A DNA stretch of 64,000 bases from CAVXHQ01 sp963761735 (GCA_963761735.1 CAVXHQ010000004.1:123776-187775), one strand, 5' to 3'. Shown: positions 47,064 through 56,854, numbered from the stretch's first letter. Made by a program: numbers and translations. Notes: generated by a model from the sequence alone, not told the origin.

Positions 47064-47983
47064 TCATCTACGGGGATACCCCCGTCGCTCTCCCTTGATC
47101 TCGGCACGCTTGGTCATGACGTAGAAGTCGCCGTTCTTATCCTTACCGTGAGTGAACGCGATCTCGAACATCGTGCTATCTACCTCACATAGCCAAGGGC
47201 GGCGGCAAGCGTCCTTGAACGGCTCACCGATCCGCGCGGCGGTCAGATAAGAACCGTCCTCAGAACTGTAGCCCCATCCGTCAATGAGCAGGGGCAAAGC
47301 GCTACCGCTATTTGATTGAGTGCCACCGGCTGCATTCAGGATATCCTTGATGCTTAGGACTTTCCCGTCGCCATAGGCGGTTCGGTCCCCCTCGCGCACT
47401 AGCCCCGATGTGCCACCGGGGCGGAAGACAGTTCCCAAGCCGAATTCATTGGCCAGATAGTCCATCAGGAGTTGCACTCCGTTCTCCTTGGCGCTCTCGG
47501 CATAGCTCTTGAACCGGTCCAGGTTGGCAAGGAAGCCACCGATACCGGCTGCGTCCAAAATGCCGCCTATGATCTCGGACCAGTTCTCAAAGCTGGCGAT
47601 CTTCCGGACCTTCCATCTGATGCCTCCCTTCGCGATCCAGTTCTGGATCAGGGTCAGACACGCCCAAATAAGCCTGCCACGATTTTCTGAGGCATATTTC
47701 AGGATGTCATCGTGCTTGAACGTTCTGCCCTGCGTCGGGTCCGCCAGCCCCGTATCCATTTCGATCATGCCGCAGCGGCGGACGAGTTCCCCCGACATGC
47801 GGATATTGATCGCGGTGAAAATCCACTGACACTGCGGTTCAAGGTCAATCTCGCGATTGCCCCCAAGCAAGCGGCTTCGGTATCGGTCCGTCATAGCCTT
47901 CGCCAGTTCGTCACTGTCGATCCGGTCCGGAATGTTGTCGAAAAAGGCATCGGGCGATCCAGAAGAGAGGAGGGTCGTCAAGG
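47064..47983 (-). pseudogene. 3' segment of the D5/SF3-like helicase gene, cut off by the IS21 element
   Basis: Continuation of the gene at 50494-51604. It carries the Walker-B-like PDAFFDNI and the sensor region WIFTAINIRMSGELVRRCGMIEM, resembling the strand before the arginine finger in phage-type replicative helicases (compare the GNN...RRT pattern). Joined through a single copy of tcaagg (47978-47983), the two parts give a 674-codon frame with LTKTLTTLLSSG across the junction. The part alone could be expressed from ATG 48011 inside the insertion sequence, but would lack the P-loop. Confidence 0.8.
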
Positions 47984-48136
47984 TGTCAATCTCGGCGACA
48001 AAAGGGACCATTTACCGGCGCAAAATGGGGCCACGGCCTGGATGTTCGCGGCGCTCTGGCGCGTGTGCTCGCCAAGTAGCTGACGCGCGCCAGAGTGCGC
48101 TGGCCGCAGGCCAGCATTGCTGCTGTTTTTGCGGTT

Positions 48137-48889
48137 TCAGTCTTGGAGTTTGCGGCTCTGTCGCAGCCGGTAGCTGTCGCCGTTCATTTCCAGGATGTGA
48201 ACATGGTGGGTCAGGCGGTCGAGGATGGCGCCGGTAAGGCGCTCGGATCCGAAGACTTCGGTCCATTCATCAAACGGCAGATTGGACGTGATGACGATTG
48301 ATCCTCGCTCATAGCGCTGCGAGATGACTTCGAACAGCAACTCCGCGCCGGATTTGCTCAGGGGAACGAAGCCAAGTTCGTCAATGATCAACAGATCCTG
48401 ACTGACAATCAGCTTTTGCAGGCGCTGCAGACGCCGATCATCGGCTGCCTCGATCAACTCATGCACCAGCGCGGCGGCCGTCGTGAAGCGGACCTTCAGG
48501 CCCTTCTGGCAAGCGGCGAGACCAAGCCCCAAGGCAATGTGGGTCTTGCCGGTTCCCGATGGACCCAGAGCAATAATGTTCTCGCGGCGATCAGCGTATT
48601 CGCAACGTGCCAGCTCCATGGTCAAGACCTTGTTGAGCGACGGGATCGCCTTGAAGTCGAAACTGTCGAGGCTCTTGGTGGCCGGGAACTTCGCGGCTTT
48701 GATCCGCCGCTCAACCATCCGGCGTTCGCGTTCGATCAGCTCCAGTTCGCAAAGCCGCAGCAGATATTGAACATGATCCTTGCCCTCTGCCGCACACTGA
48801 CGGGCCAGCTTGCCATATTCGCTCTTGAAGGTCGGCAGTCGGAGCGCCTTGAGGTGATGCTGCAATAAGACCTGCGGAGTGTCGCTCAT
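48137..48889 (-). CDS. istB: IstB-like ATP-binding helper protein
   Basis: 250 residues from ATG 48889, overlapping the istA stop as ATGA. Walker A GPSGTGKTHIALGLG and Walker B LLIIDELGFVP are intact (AAA+ of the DnaC/IstB type). It directs the IstA transposase to target DNA. Confidence 0.95.
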   Translation of the reverse strand: MSDTPQVLLQHHLKALRLPTFKSEYGKLARQCAAEGKDHVQYLLRLCELELIERERRMVERRIKAAKFPATKSLDSFDFKAIPSLNKVLTMELARCEYADRRENIIALGPSGTGKTHIALGLGLAACQKGLKVRFTTAAALVHELIEAADDRRLQRLQKLIVSQDLLIIDELGFVPLSKSGAELLFEVISQRYERGSIVITSNLPFDEWTEVFGSERLTGAILDRLTHHVHILEMNGDSYRLRQSRKLQD

Positions 48890-50385
48890 GTCGGCACCCC
48901 CGACATCAGGCTCATGTAGCTGGCCGGGTCTGTCGTCCCGACCTGTGCTCTGGGCAGATAGGGATAAATATCGAGATCCAGCCGTGGCGGACGCCTCTCG
49001 ATCCGGCACAGGACAAGATGCTTCACAGCATCATAGCCGATGGCCCCGAGATCGAGCGCCTGCCGGATCGCACCATGCAGATGGGTCAGTTCGAACGTTT
49101 CCAGCAGACGTAAAACCTGAACATATTCGCGCTTGCCCTTCTTCCCCATCCGCGCCTCCAACAGTCGGCGCAGGGTGGCGAACTCATCCGGCAGATCCCA
49201 GCCTTGCAGCGGTGCGGCTTGATCCAGCGCCCCAACCTTTTGCTCCAACAGCGGCAGGTAATGCATCGGATCAAATACCATGTCCGCCTTGTCGTAGGAC
49301 CGGCGGTGGTGGGCAATCACCTCGGCCCCGCAGCCGATCACAACCTCATGGACATACCCACGAACCTGAACCTCGTGATGGGCATGAGCGACAGGCACCG
49401 AGTAGTCATTGTTGCGATAACGGACCATGGAGATCGATGTCGCCCGGGTGCTGACCCTGTCGCAAGCATCGTAAGGGGTGGTCGGCAGCGCCATCAGCGC
49501 ATTGAGATCCCGCATCAGACGTTCACCGACAGTCTCGGTATGACCACGCACAATGTCGCCCTGTCGCGTCAGGCACTGATCTTCCAGCCAGGTGTTCAAC
49601 GCATCGAAGCTGTCGGACCGCGGCGCGGGAACGAGGAAGTTGCGCCGCCCATATCCGATCACCCCCTCGACGTTGCCTTTGTCATTGCCTTTGCCCGGTC
49701 GGCCGAACTTGTCGTCGAACAGGTAATGCGACTGCAATTCCGAAAAGACGCGGGTGCGCAACCGGAGGCCATCGCCCAGGATTTTCGCCACTGCGATCGT
49801 TGTATTGTCGTAGAGGATCGACAAGAGCACGCCGCCGAAGAATGCAAAAGCGGCGTTGTGGCCATCACAAAACGCCTCGGTCGTCTCGGCGGGGTAGGTC
49901 TTGATGAAGAACGCATCCGAATGCGGAAGCGCCATCGCAAAGTAGTGCAGCTTACACTCAACACCGGCAATCACGCCCAGCGTTTCGCCGAAATCGACCT
50001 GAACATGGCCCGGCGCATGCGACAGCGGCACGAACACTTCCCGCGTCCGCCGCTTCTTCTCACGCACATAATCAGTGACGATGGTGATCCCGCCCGTAAA
50101 GCCATGCTCGTCGCGCAGCCGCGCATGAATTCGCTTGGCAGTGTGCCGCTGTTTCTTGAGTTTGCTCTTATCCTCTTCGAGGATCTGGTCGATCACCGGC
50201 ACAAAGGGATCAAGCTTGGGACGCTGCGGCATCGCTTGGCGCCGATATCCCGGCGGAACCGAATGCTTCAGGATCTTCGACACTGTCTTGCGGTCGATCC
50301 CGAACTTCCGCCCCGCCTCGCGCTCACTCATGCCCTCGACATGGCACGCTCTGCGCACCCGGGTATACAGTTCCACAGAATACAT
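48886..50385 (-). CDS. istA: IS21 transposase IstA
   Basis: 499 residues. An N-terminal helix-turn-helix (SEREAGRKFGIDRKTVSKIL) precedes the DDE core: Asp in VQVDFGETLG, Asp in LYDNTTIAV and Glu in DKGNVEGVIG. It ends with the C-terminal beta region typical of IstA. It appears intact. Confidence 0.95.
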   Translation of the reverse strand: MYSVELYTRVRRACHVEGMSEREAGRKFGIDRKTVSKILKHSVPPGYRRQAMPQRPKLDPFVPVIDQILEEDKSKLKKQRHTAKRIHARLRDEHGFTGGITIVTDYVREKKRRTREVFVPLSHAPGHVQVDFGETLGVIAGVECKLHYFAMALPHSDAFFIKTYPAETTEAFCDGHNAAFAFFGGVLLSILYDNTTIAVAKILGDGLRLRTRVFSELQSHYLFDDKFGRPGKGNDKGNVEGVIGYGRRNFLVPAPRSDSFDALNTWLEDQCLTRQGDIVRGHTETVGERLMRDLNALMALPTTPYDACDRVSTRATSISMVRYRNNDYSVPVAHAHHEVQVRGYVHEVVIGCGAEVIAHHRRSYDKADMVFDPMHYLPLLEQKVGALDQAAPLQGWDLPDEFATLRRLLEARMGKKGKREYVQVLRLLETFELTHLHGAIRQALDLGAIGYDAVKHLVLCRIERRPPRLDLDIYPYLPRAQVGTTDPASYMSLMSGVPT

Positions 50386-50493
50386 CTCCCGACCCTCAGC
50401 TTCCGCCCCGGGTCTCAGAATGGCAGAATTTTACTCCGCGACGGTCAGGTAATCCCACCGTTTCCGTGGCCCAGTTTGCCTCCGGGATTCACA

Positions 50494-51604
50494 TCAAGGT
50501 CTTCGTCAGCTCGTCCCTGTTCTTGGGCCACGCCAGAGCGCCCGCACGCCGCCCGATTCCCACAATGGTAATTGCGGACACGAGAAACCCCGCGCCTGTT
50601 CCGGCAGTGGGCTTAGTGACGACATGGCCGGGGGTCGGACCGATAATCATCTGCCGCATGAATGGCAGGAGGATCATCGCAACCGCCATTGCGATACTGG
50701 CCAGCGCCTCATCGTCGGGTTCGGGTGCATCCGACTGCATGCCAATGGCGCGTTCGATCCCGGCACGATCCAGCCCGCCCAGCGGAAAGTCTCCTAGCAA
50801 ACCGCTCACGATGCGTTCCTTGGCATCGCTCACGTCGGCGTCTGTCGGCACCATGGGCACCACGCCCCAGTCCAGTCCACGCGGCGGCTCAAAGTAGGTC
50901 TTGGATTCAGAGTGGTAGCCAGGAGCATCCACGAGGTTCTGGTCCACATCGAAATGGGGCACTGTTACGACCCGATCCAGAGGCAACAGCCATTCGTCGT
51001 AGTCGCTCGCAAATAGGTGATCCCTAACCTCGTATGGCGCAGCAACACCTATGACACCGTTGTCGCCGACCGCCCGATAGAACCTCACCGTCTCGTTAAG
51101 GACGTATCCAAACCGCTTTTCTGTCAATGCCTCGGCGACAGCCAGCCCCCCAAACCCGACGCGGACGACCGCCGGTCGACCTCCAAAGTCGAACAAGAAT
51201 GGGTTGGCGTCGTTCTTGTCGATAATGGTATTGATCGCATAAGTGATCACATCGTGAAACGGCACTTCATTGACGATACATTTACCAACTTTTGCATCGC
51301 CCAAATCCACCTTTCGGTGCGCCGCCCAGGCGTTGCTGGCCAATTTATTCAATGGTCTCTTTCCAAGTGCCGTCGCGGGCTTCACCAGCGCGTCGACAGC
51401 GCGCGCTCGCACGGCTTCGTCCCCCCCCGCTTCCGCGAGACTTATGAGAAAATCTTCAATGTCTTCCTGCGTAGAATCTGGGCTGAAGTGATCTTTGATG
51501 TAGGCCTGCATTGCAGTGGTCGTTGATACCTCGGCCAGCAAAATTGCGCTGGCCGAGGCATCTTCATGGTCGATTACGACGCTGTCGTCTTGTTCCTCAC
51601 GCAT
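50494..51604 (-). pseudogene. 5' segment of a D5/SF3-like helicase (primase-helicase partner), cut by IS21
   Basis: Starts at ATG 51604, overlapping the last codons of the PrimPol gene, so the pair was translationally coupled. The first 370 residues hold an N-terminal domain and then a P-loop-like segment KPTAGTGAGFLVSAI (about 331-345). The expected Walker A lysine appears replaced by Ala (GTGAG), a point to check against relatives. After the insertion sequence the frame resumes at 47983. The family resembles ATPases encoded beside AEP primases in plasmids, phages and satellites. In its present state the gene cannot make a full protein. Confidence 0.78.
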
Positions 51605-51814
51605 CGCGCTCACCTTTACGCTGGCTGGCAATGTATGCTCGAGCCTGTTCGATCCGACGCGTAAGATACTCTTCTTTTCCGTATCTGAGCATCACTCGCA
51701 TGTCATCGCATGGCGCTTCGTGGACTGCCTCCCCCAACAGAAACAACAGCCCTCCAACATCGCCTTCAGGGTCTGTGCCGCTAGCTGCGAACCATGCACA
51801 TGCCGCCTTGTAAA
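51597..51814 (-). pseudogene. 3' segment of the PrimPol-like gene, cut off by IS66 copy 2
   Basis: Holds the last 70 or so codons (ACAWFAASGTDPEGDVGG ... RRIEQARAYIASQRKG) and the TGA at 51597-51599. Joined to 54206-55198 through one copy of the 8-bp duplication, it completes a 400-residue frame. It has no start of its own. Confidence 0.8.
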
Positions 51815-51836
51815 GTAAGCGTCCGGCCTGACCGCT

Positions 51837-53336
51837 CTACTCCGCCATTTTCCACGGTAGGAAGTCATCGACGCGGGTGATCTTGTAGTCCGGGATGCGA
51901 GCGAGCGTGTCTGCGAGCCAGGCCTGCGGGTCGACGCCGTTCAGCTTGGCGGTTTCGATCAGGGTGTAGGCGATGGCGGCGGCGCGGCCGCCGGTCAGTG
52001 ATCCGACGAAGAGATAATTCTTCCTGCCGATCGCGACGGATCGCATCGCACGCTCGGCCGTGTTGTTATCCAGTTCCAGGACACCGTGATCGAGATACGG
52101 CTGGAGCCGCTTCATGCGGGTCAGGGCATAGCGGATCGCCGCGGCCAATGGCGACTTGCCGGAAATGGATGGCAGCTGGAGGTGCAGCCATGCCTCGAGA
52201 TCGTCGAAGACGGGCTTCGCCTTCGCTTGCCGGATCTCGACGCGAAGGTCTGGCGGTGACCCTCTCGCTTCTTTCTCGACTGCGTAGAGTTGGGCGATGC
52301 GCAGGACGGCTTCGTCGGCGATGGCCGAGCCCTGCGCTCTATGGATGTCGACAAACTTTCGTCTGACATGAGCCATGCAGGCGACCTCGCGGATGTCGCC
52401 GGACCGGTAGAGATCCTCGAACCCGGCATAGCCGTCCGCGTGCATCCAGCCCTGATACGTTGCGAGATGATCCTTCGGATGCTGACCTTTGCGGTCGGGA
52501 GAGAACTGATACCAACTGGCGGGTGGGACACCGCTCCCCCAAGGCCGCTCGTCCCGCCCGTAAGCCCACAATCGCGCCGTCGCTGTCTTACCGGTGCCGG
52601 GTGCCAGCATCTTCACCGGGGTGTCATCCGTGAAGATGGCCTGTCCGGCCAGCACGTGGCGTCCGATAGCGTCTGCGAGCGGCTCCAGCAGCGCCGTCGA
52701 CTTGCCGACCCAGTCGGCCAACGTCGAGCGATCCAGATCGAGCCCGTCGCGCTCGAAGATCTGGCTTTGCCGGTAGAGCGGCAGGTGATCGGCGTATTTG
52801 TTCACCAAGACATGGGCGAGAAGGCCGGGACCGGGGCGGCCGCGCTCGATAGGCCGCGAAGGGAGTGCAGCCTGCGTGAATGCCTCGCACCCGAAACACG
52901 CGAACCGCGGTCGCACGATCCGGTTCACGATGAACCGGCCGGGCACATACTCCAGCTCCTCGGTCACATCCTCGCCCAGACGGCGCAGTCGACCGCCGCA
53001 CTTGGCGCAATCATCGCCGCCGGTCGTCAACTCGACTTCCATCCGCGGGATGTGATCCGGGATCGGACGGCGCTTCGGCTTGTCCTTCGGCTCCTCATCG
53101 GGAAGCCGCAGCTTGGCCGTCATCTTGGCGATCGAGATCTCGCTGGCTTCCAGTGCCAGCTGAAGCTGCTCGATAATCTCCGATGAGGCGCCGAACCGAG
53201 AGTTGCGGTGCCCGGCCAGCTGATGGCGCAGCTTCTCGATGAGCATCGCCTGCGACTTCACTTCGGCCAGCAAAAGGGCCGTGAAGCGGCGTAGTTCATC
53301 GGGATCTTCCGGCAGGGATTGGGCCACGTCAAGCAT
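51837..53336 (-). CDS. tnpC: IS66 TnpC transposase, copy 2
   Basis: 499 residues, intact, same architecture as copy 1. Sequence differs only in the central part (for example CFGCEAFTQAALPSRP instead of CSGCEAFTQAPMPSRP, and FTDDTPVKML instead of FADDTPVKML). N- and C-terminal thirds are identical to copy 1. Confidence 0.93.
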   Translation of the reverse strand: MLDVAQSLPEDPDELRRFTALLLAEVKSQAMLIEKLRHQLAGHRNSRFGASSEIIEQLQLALEASEISIAKMTAKLRLPDEEPKDKPKRRPIPDHIPRMEVELTTGGDDCAKCGGRLRRLGEDVTEELEYVPGRFIVNRIVRPRFACFGCEAFTQAALPSRPIERGRPGPGLLAHVLVNKYADHLPLYRQSQIFERDGLDLDRSTLADWVGKSTALLEPLADAIGRHVLAGQAIFTDDTPVKMLAPGTGKTATARLWAYGRDERPWGSGVPPASWYQFSPDRKGQHPKDHLATYQGWMHADGYAGFEDLYRSGDIREVACMAHVRRKFVDIHRAQGSAIADEAVLRIAQLYAVEKEARGSPPDLRVEIRQAKAKPVFDDLEAWLHLQLPSISGKSPLAAAIRYALTRMKRLQPYLDHGVLELDNNTAERAMRSVAIGRKNYLFVGSLTGGRAAAIAYTLIETAKLNGVDPQAWLADTLARIPDYKITRVDDFLPWKMAE

Positions 53337-53395
53337 GCCAAACTATAGCAAAACATGGCTGCGGCGGGAATCCTGAATGCCCTCGACAGGGCAAT

Positions 53396-53743
53396 TTATC
53401 CTGCCTTGAGCGGCTTCCAGCTACGCTGCGGGGCCCGCCAGTCGATGCCCTCCAGGAGCATCGCCAACTGCGCCGCCGTCAGGGAGATCTTACCCTCCTT
53501 CGCCGACGGCCAGACGAACCGGCCCTTCTCAAGGCGCTTCGAGAACAAGCACGCGCCCTGGCCATCCCACCAGATGATCTTGATCAGATCGCCACGCCGC
53601 CCGCGGAACACAAACAGGTGGCCAGCGAACGGGTCCTGCTTCAGCGCCGTCTCAGCTTGAGCCGCCAGCGTCGTGAACCCCCGTCGCATGTCTGTGACAC
53701 CGGCCGCCAGCCAGACCCGCGTGTTCGACGGGACCGGGATCAT
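53396..53743 (-). CDS. tnpB: IS66 accessory protein TnpB, copy 2
   Basis: 115 residues, identical to copy 1. It overlaps tnpA by 4 nt. Confidence 0.93.
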   Translation of the reverse strand: MIPVPSNTRVWLAAGVTDMRRGFTTLAAQAETALKQDPFAGHLFVFRGRRGDLIKIIWWDGQGACLFSKRLEKGRFVWPSAKEGKISLTAAQLAMLLEGIDWRAPQRSWKPLKAG

Positions 53744-54120
53744 GGCGACAGGCCCCGGATCAGCCGGGCCAGCGCCTCGGGATCGTAGGTGCCCACAATC
53801 CGCAGTCGGTGACCACCTGCGACATCGATCTCGATTGTGCCAGGATCAGCGGTCGGATCAGACACCGCGTCATGATCCCTCCACTCCGGCTGATCGACGA
53901 TCTCAACCGGCAGGAAGCCAGCGACATCCGCAGCGCATATCTCGACCACCGGTTCGGCGGTGGGGGCGTATCGAGGATCCCGCAGCCATTTGAAGATCAT
54001 GTTGGCGTTCATCGCATATCGACGCGCAACCTGCGCCACCGACACATCCGGCGCTGCCGTCTGAAAGCAGATCGAGCGCTTCTCCTCGTCGCTCCAGAGC
54101 CGTCTCGCACGACGCACCAT
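53740..54120 (-). CDS. tnpA: IS66 accessory protein TnpA, copy 2
   Basis: 126 residues with the Orf1 helix-turn-helix. It begins MVRRARR, where copy 1 has MARRARR. Confidence 0.92.
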   Translation of the reverse strand: MVRRARRLWSDEEKRSICFQTAAPDVSVAQVARRYAMNANMIFKWLRDPRYAPTAEPVVEICAADVAGFLPVEIVDQPEWRDHDAVSDPTADPGTIEIDVAGGHRLRIVGTYDPEALARLIRGLSP

Positions 54121-54205
54121 CGATCGCCCCTTAGTGTCCGCTATCCTAAGCGGACACTATCCCTCACTCCCTATGCGCGGCAGTGCAGGGAGACCGTACG
54201 GTTAC

Positions 54206-55198
54206 CTTGTAAATCGGGCCGTCAAATCCTTGCCGCCCCTCGCCGTCTCCAATGACCCAAAGCCACTGGTCGAACCCTCGTGGCTTCGGATAAGGTGAAG
54301 CGTCCCGGTGTCGCGTCTGCCTTCGCAAAGCGATCTTTTCCGGCGTCCGTTGCTCACTCCCCCCGCCGGTTGTTCCATGCGGGTCGAAGCGTTTTGATTG
54401 GGTGGCGTCTTTGATGATGTCGACGTCGCACTCAGGAAGCTCGCTGTACGGCAATCCCCGACCGGCGATGACGTAGTGTTTGAACTCAGCGTCCTTCGAC
54501 GGACGGCGGGGGGGATGTTGAATCTGATTCAGAATCATCCCGGATTTGTCGATATGGGTGAGCCCAATAGACTGCGCAAAGCCGACATAACGCGCTTCCC
54601 ATGTGGCGACTGCCATCGCCCTCGTGGGAGGGTCGTTAGGAAAAAGGACTGGTGCATCAAGAAAAGCGACGATGCGGAACCTGTCCCCTTCGGGAGTCCG
54701 CTTGGCATGATGACTATGCGAGGTGTAAAGCACGGAAAAATGACCGTCGTCATAAAGCGCCTCAGCAACGCGTTCGATCTTGTCAGTGCCATCGACGTCG
54801 ATTTCGATAGTGCTCTTGGACAACACGCGGTCCTTGAGACGATATGCATAGGTAGTCTTCCGTCCTCCAGCGGTCGATGTCTTCCCGGTAAGATCGCTCA
54901 ACGCATAGGCAATGGCCTTACCGTGTTTTTCGACCTCGACAGGATGGCGGGTCAATACCCCGTCCAACAGGCCAAAGACGGTTCCGGTGACCCGCTCCCA
55001 CTGGTCGCCGGGTGTAAGATGGCTTGGTGCCATCAGCACTGACAGCGAGCTTTCGAGCACGGCCTGAGCCTCATCAGTGCCCAAATCTCCGATAATTTCG
55101 GCTTCGTTCCAAAAGTTCGATGGCGGTTTTGGGATAGGCATAACTTCTCCATTCACACAAACGCAGTATTTGGGCGTTGTTTCGATTGATAGTTTCAC
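54206..55198 (-). pseudogene. PrimPol-like (AEP superfamily) primase, 5' segment, cut by IS66 copy 2
   Basis: Starts at ATG 55198. Primase-polymerase motifs are visible: DxD in IEIDVDG (Asp134, Asp136), an SxH-type site in YTSHSHH (160-164) and DRFRIVAFLD (172-181). These fit the archaeo-eukaryotic primase core. A C-terminal helical domain follows (FDQWLWVIGDGEG). The current frame runs into the insertion sequence and stops at 54164. With IS66 and one duplication removed the protein is 400 residues and its end overlaps the helicase start. It is the primase of the island's replication module, now inactivated. Confidence 0.82.
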
Positions 55199-55345
55199 GG
55201 TGAGAAGGTATGTTTGTGCTCACCGAAGCGACTTGCAGGGCGACCCCATCTTGGCAGGGGGGCCGCCCTGTTTCTTTTTGTAGCACAGCGCGACCGTCAG
55301 GTCAACTTGTGCATTTTTATCAGATACTTACGTCCCAGAATGGGA

Positions 55346-55777
55346 TTAATCGCCTGACACGACGCTGAACGTCTGCCCATCCCAATCGAGGTTGCCGACA
55401 TGAACGTTCGCTATCTTCCGCTCAAGGTCAGGCGCGTTGGTCCACACTGGAAGACCATTGTCTCGAATGAGAGGCCGGAAACCGGCCAACAGCAGCCCCA
55501 CGCGGGCCGTCGCGGGATCGTGCAGAACGCTGCCAAAGATGTTGAGGTCGACGCTCGCAAAGGCAGTGCCAGCCTTGTTGCACCGTTCGCGTGTGAGGGC
55601 CTTCAAGCCGTCGCGCAACGCCAACAATTCGGGCAGGTCGTCATCGTGGAAGCTTACAGCTTCGGCCATCCCATGCCGCTGCGCGGCGGCGGATGTTTGC
55701 GGCGTGGGGTCAAGTTCCCAAGCTTTCGCAAGGGCGATGTAGGTCGCGGCCCGTTGGCCGGTTGATTGGTCGTGCAT
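55346..55777 (-). CDS. Hypothetical island protein
   Basis: 143 residues, starting MHDQSTGQRAATYIALAKAWE, with a gaagaa leader. Predicted to be mostly helical with a middle LPELLALRDGLKALTRERC. I do not recognise the family. It precedes the PrimPol gene by about 150 bp on the same strand, so it may be part of the replication block. Confidence 0.5.
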   Translation of the reverse strand: MHDQSTGQRAATYIALAKAWELDPTPQTSAAAQRHGMAEAVSFHDDDLPELLALRDGLKALTRERCNKAGTAFASVDLNIFGSVLHDPATARVGLLLAGFRPLIRDNGLPVWTNAPDLERKIANVHVGNLDWDGQTFSVVSGD

Positions 55778-56022
55778 CTTGTCATTTCTTCATCGTTGGT
55801 AAGCTTCGTTTCGAGATTGTCGGGGGGGCGCGCGGCGGGGTCGGAGATTGGTCCGCTCGCGCGGTCGGGTGGAGGGCCGTCAGCGTGCTTGTCGAGACGC
55901 TGGGTGGTCGTGGTGCGATCATTTCTAGATGGCGTCAGGAATTTCTTGAGAGGGTGGACCGACCGACTGGGCATCGCCGGTCGGCCACAAAGGACGCAGG
56001 CGCGAAGAAGAACGTCGCGCCC

Positions 56023-56346
56023 CTATTCCGTGAGTCCACCGCAGTTCAGACAAACCCGCTCAAGGCGGGCCAGGTGCATCAGTCGTGTAAGTTCAGGGAC
56101 GGCGGCGAAGTCGATAACATCCGCCTGACGGCGGGTTTCGACAGCACGATGTTCCGGCGGCAGGTCGTCGATTTTCTTGGCCAATGAATCGACGCACTTG
56201 CTCAACAGAGTGGCGTGGTCGGACACCGCTTTCACCGCCCGCTTGGGATCGTCCGAAAGGTTTTCTACGGCTTGTTCCAGCGCCGCCATCGCGGCGCGTG
56301 CAACGTCCATCAGGGCCAGCGTTCCGCAGGTGTGGGCATCCGTCAT
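56023..56346 (-). CDS. Hypothetical small helical protein with CxxC
   Basis: 107 residues from ATG 56346, which overlaps the preceding stop as ATGA (56343-56346), good evidence that both are real. Mostly helical (ARAAMAALEQAVENLSDD, KAVSDHATLLSKCVDSLAKK), ending with a CLNCGG motif. No family recognised. The 245 bp between it and the next gene leftward contain no convincing gene. Confidence 0.55.
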   Translation of the reverse strand: MTDAHTCGTLALMDVARAAMAALEQAVENLSDDPKRAVKAVSDHATLLSKCVDSLAKKIDDLPPEHRAVETRRQADVIDFAAVPELTRLMHLARLERVCLNCGGLTE

Positions 56347-56852
56347 TTGCCGCACCGGCAGACGTGGATGTTGTCGATCATCGCCCCTACATCGAGGGTC
56401 GTCGAGGGCGGCGGTGCCGTGTCGCGCGGCGGTGCGATGCGGTGCAGACGCCCGACATGTTGCACAAGTTCGGTTCTGAGTCTTCCGATCAAGGTCGGAC
56501 TTCCGTTGGCCCTTTCCACCGCCTCAACGGCCCGCTGTAGGGCACGCGTGACGCTCGCCATCAGGTCCAGCAAAGTTTGTCTCGTGATGTTCTGAGGCGG
56601 CTTCCGACGACCTCTCGCTTCGGCCCGCAACCATTGAATCCGCGCAGCGACGGCAGGCTCCACCGCCAGCCGCCACCCACCAGCTTTCGCCACGTCCTGC
56701 GATGGTTCACCGACGCCCGTTTCGCGGAACGCCTCGGCCTGACCTGTCCCCGCTGCCACCAGCCGCAGGAAATTCTCGCGCCGGATGTCGGGGTGCGGGT
56801 CGGATGGCAACCAGTCGGGCGGCGGCGTCTTAACAGATTTTCGGCAGGGCAC
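56343..56852 (-). CDS. Terminase small subunit-like DNA-binding protein
   Basis: 169 residues. The segment RRENFLRLVAAGTGQAEAFRETG followed by GWRLAVEPAVAARIQWL matches the usual beginning of phage terminase small subunits and related helix-turn-helix proteins. The rest is helical with a basic patch (RLRTELVQHVGRLHR) and a C-terminal CRCGK. In phage satellites a private small terminase redirects packaging; that role is inference from context. It is translationally coupled to the next gene. Confidence 0.5.
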   Translation of the reverse strand: MPCRKSVKTPPPDWLPSDPHPDIRRENFLRLVAAGTGQAEAFRETGVGEPSQDVAKAGGWRLAVEPAVAARIQWLRAEARGRRKPPQNITRQTLLDLMASVTRALQRAVEAVERANGSPTLIGRLRTELVQHVGRLHRIAPPRDTAPPPSTTLDVGAMIDNIHVCRCGK

Positions 56853-56854
56853 TC

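Larger units (their letters stand above)
47984..50493 (-). mobile_element. IS21-family insertion sequence (2510 bp)
   Basis: Terminal inverted repeats TGTCAATCTCGGCGACAAAA and TGTGAATCCCGGAGGCAAAC (read inward), starting with TG as usual for IS21. Target duplication tcaagg at 47978-47983 and 50494-50499. Encodes istA and istB with an ATGA overlap. It splits the helicase gene. Confidence 0.9.
51815..54205 (-). mobile_element. IS66-family insertion sequence, copy 2 (2391 bp)
   Basis: Same ends as copy 1, with a perfect 8-bp target duplication cttgtaaa (51807-51814 and 54206-54213). It interrupts the PrimPol gene. The perfect duplication suggests a more recent insertion than copy 1. Confidence 0.95.

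Noticed and set aside
38678..54205. IS66-bounded composite transposon carrying the defence genes
   Set aside because: The outer flanks do not match each other, while each copy has its own target duplication, so they are separate insertions.
55654..55974. 106-codon leftward frame overlapping the 143-residue hypothetical
   Set aside because: Pro/Arg/Thr-rich, out of frame with the more protein-like overlapping gene, and no coupling to neighbours.
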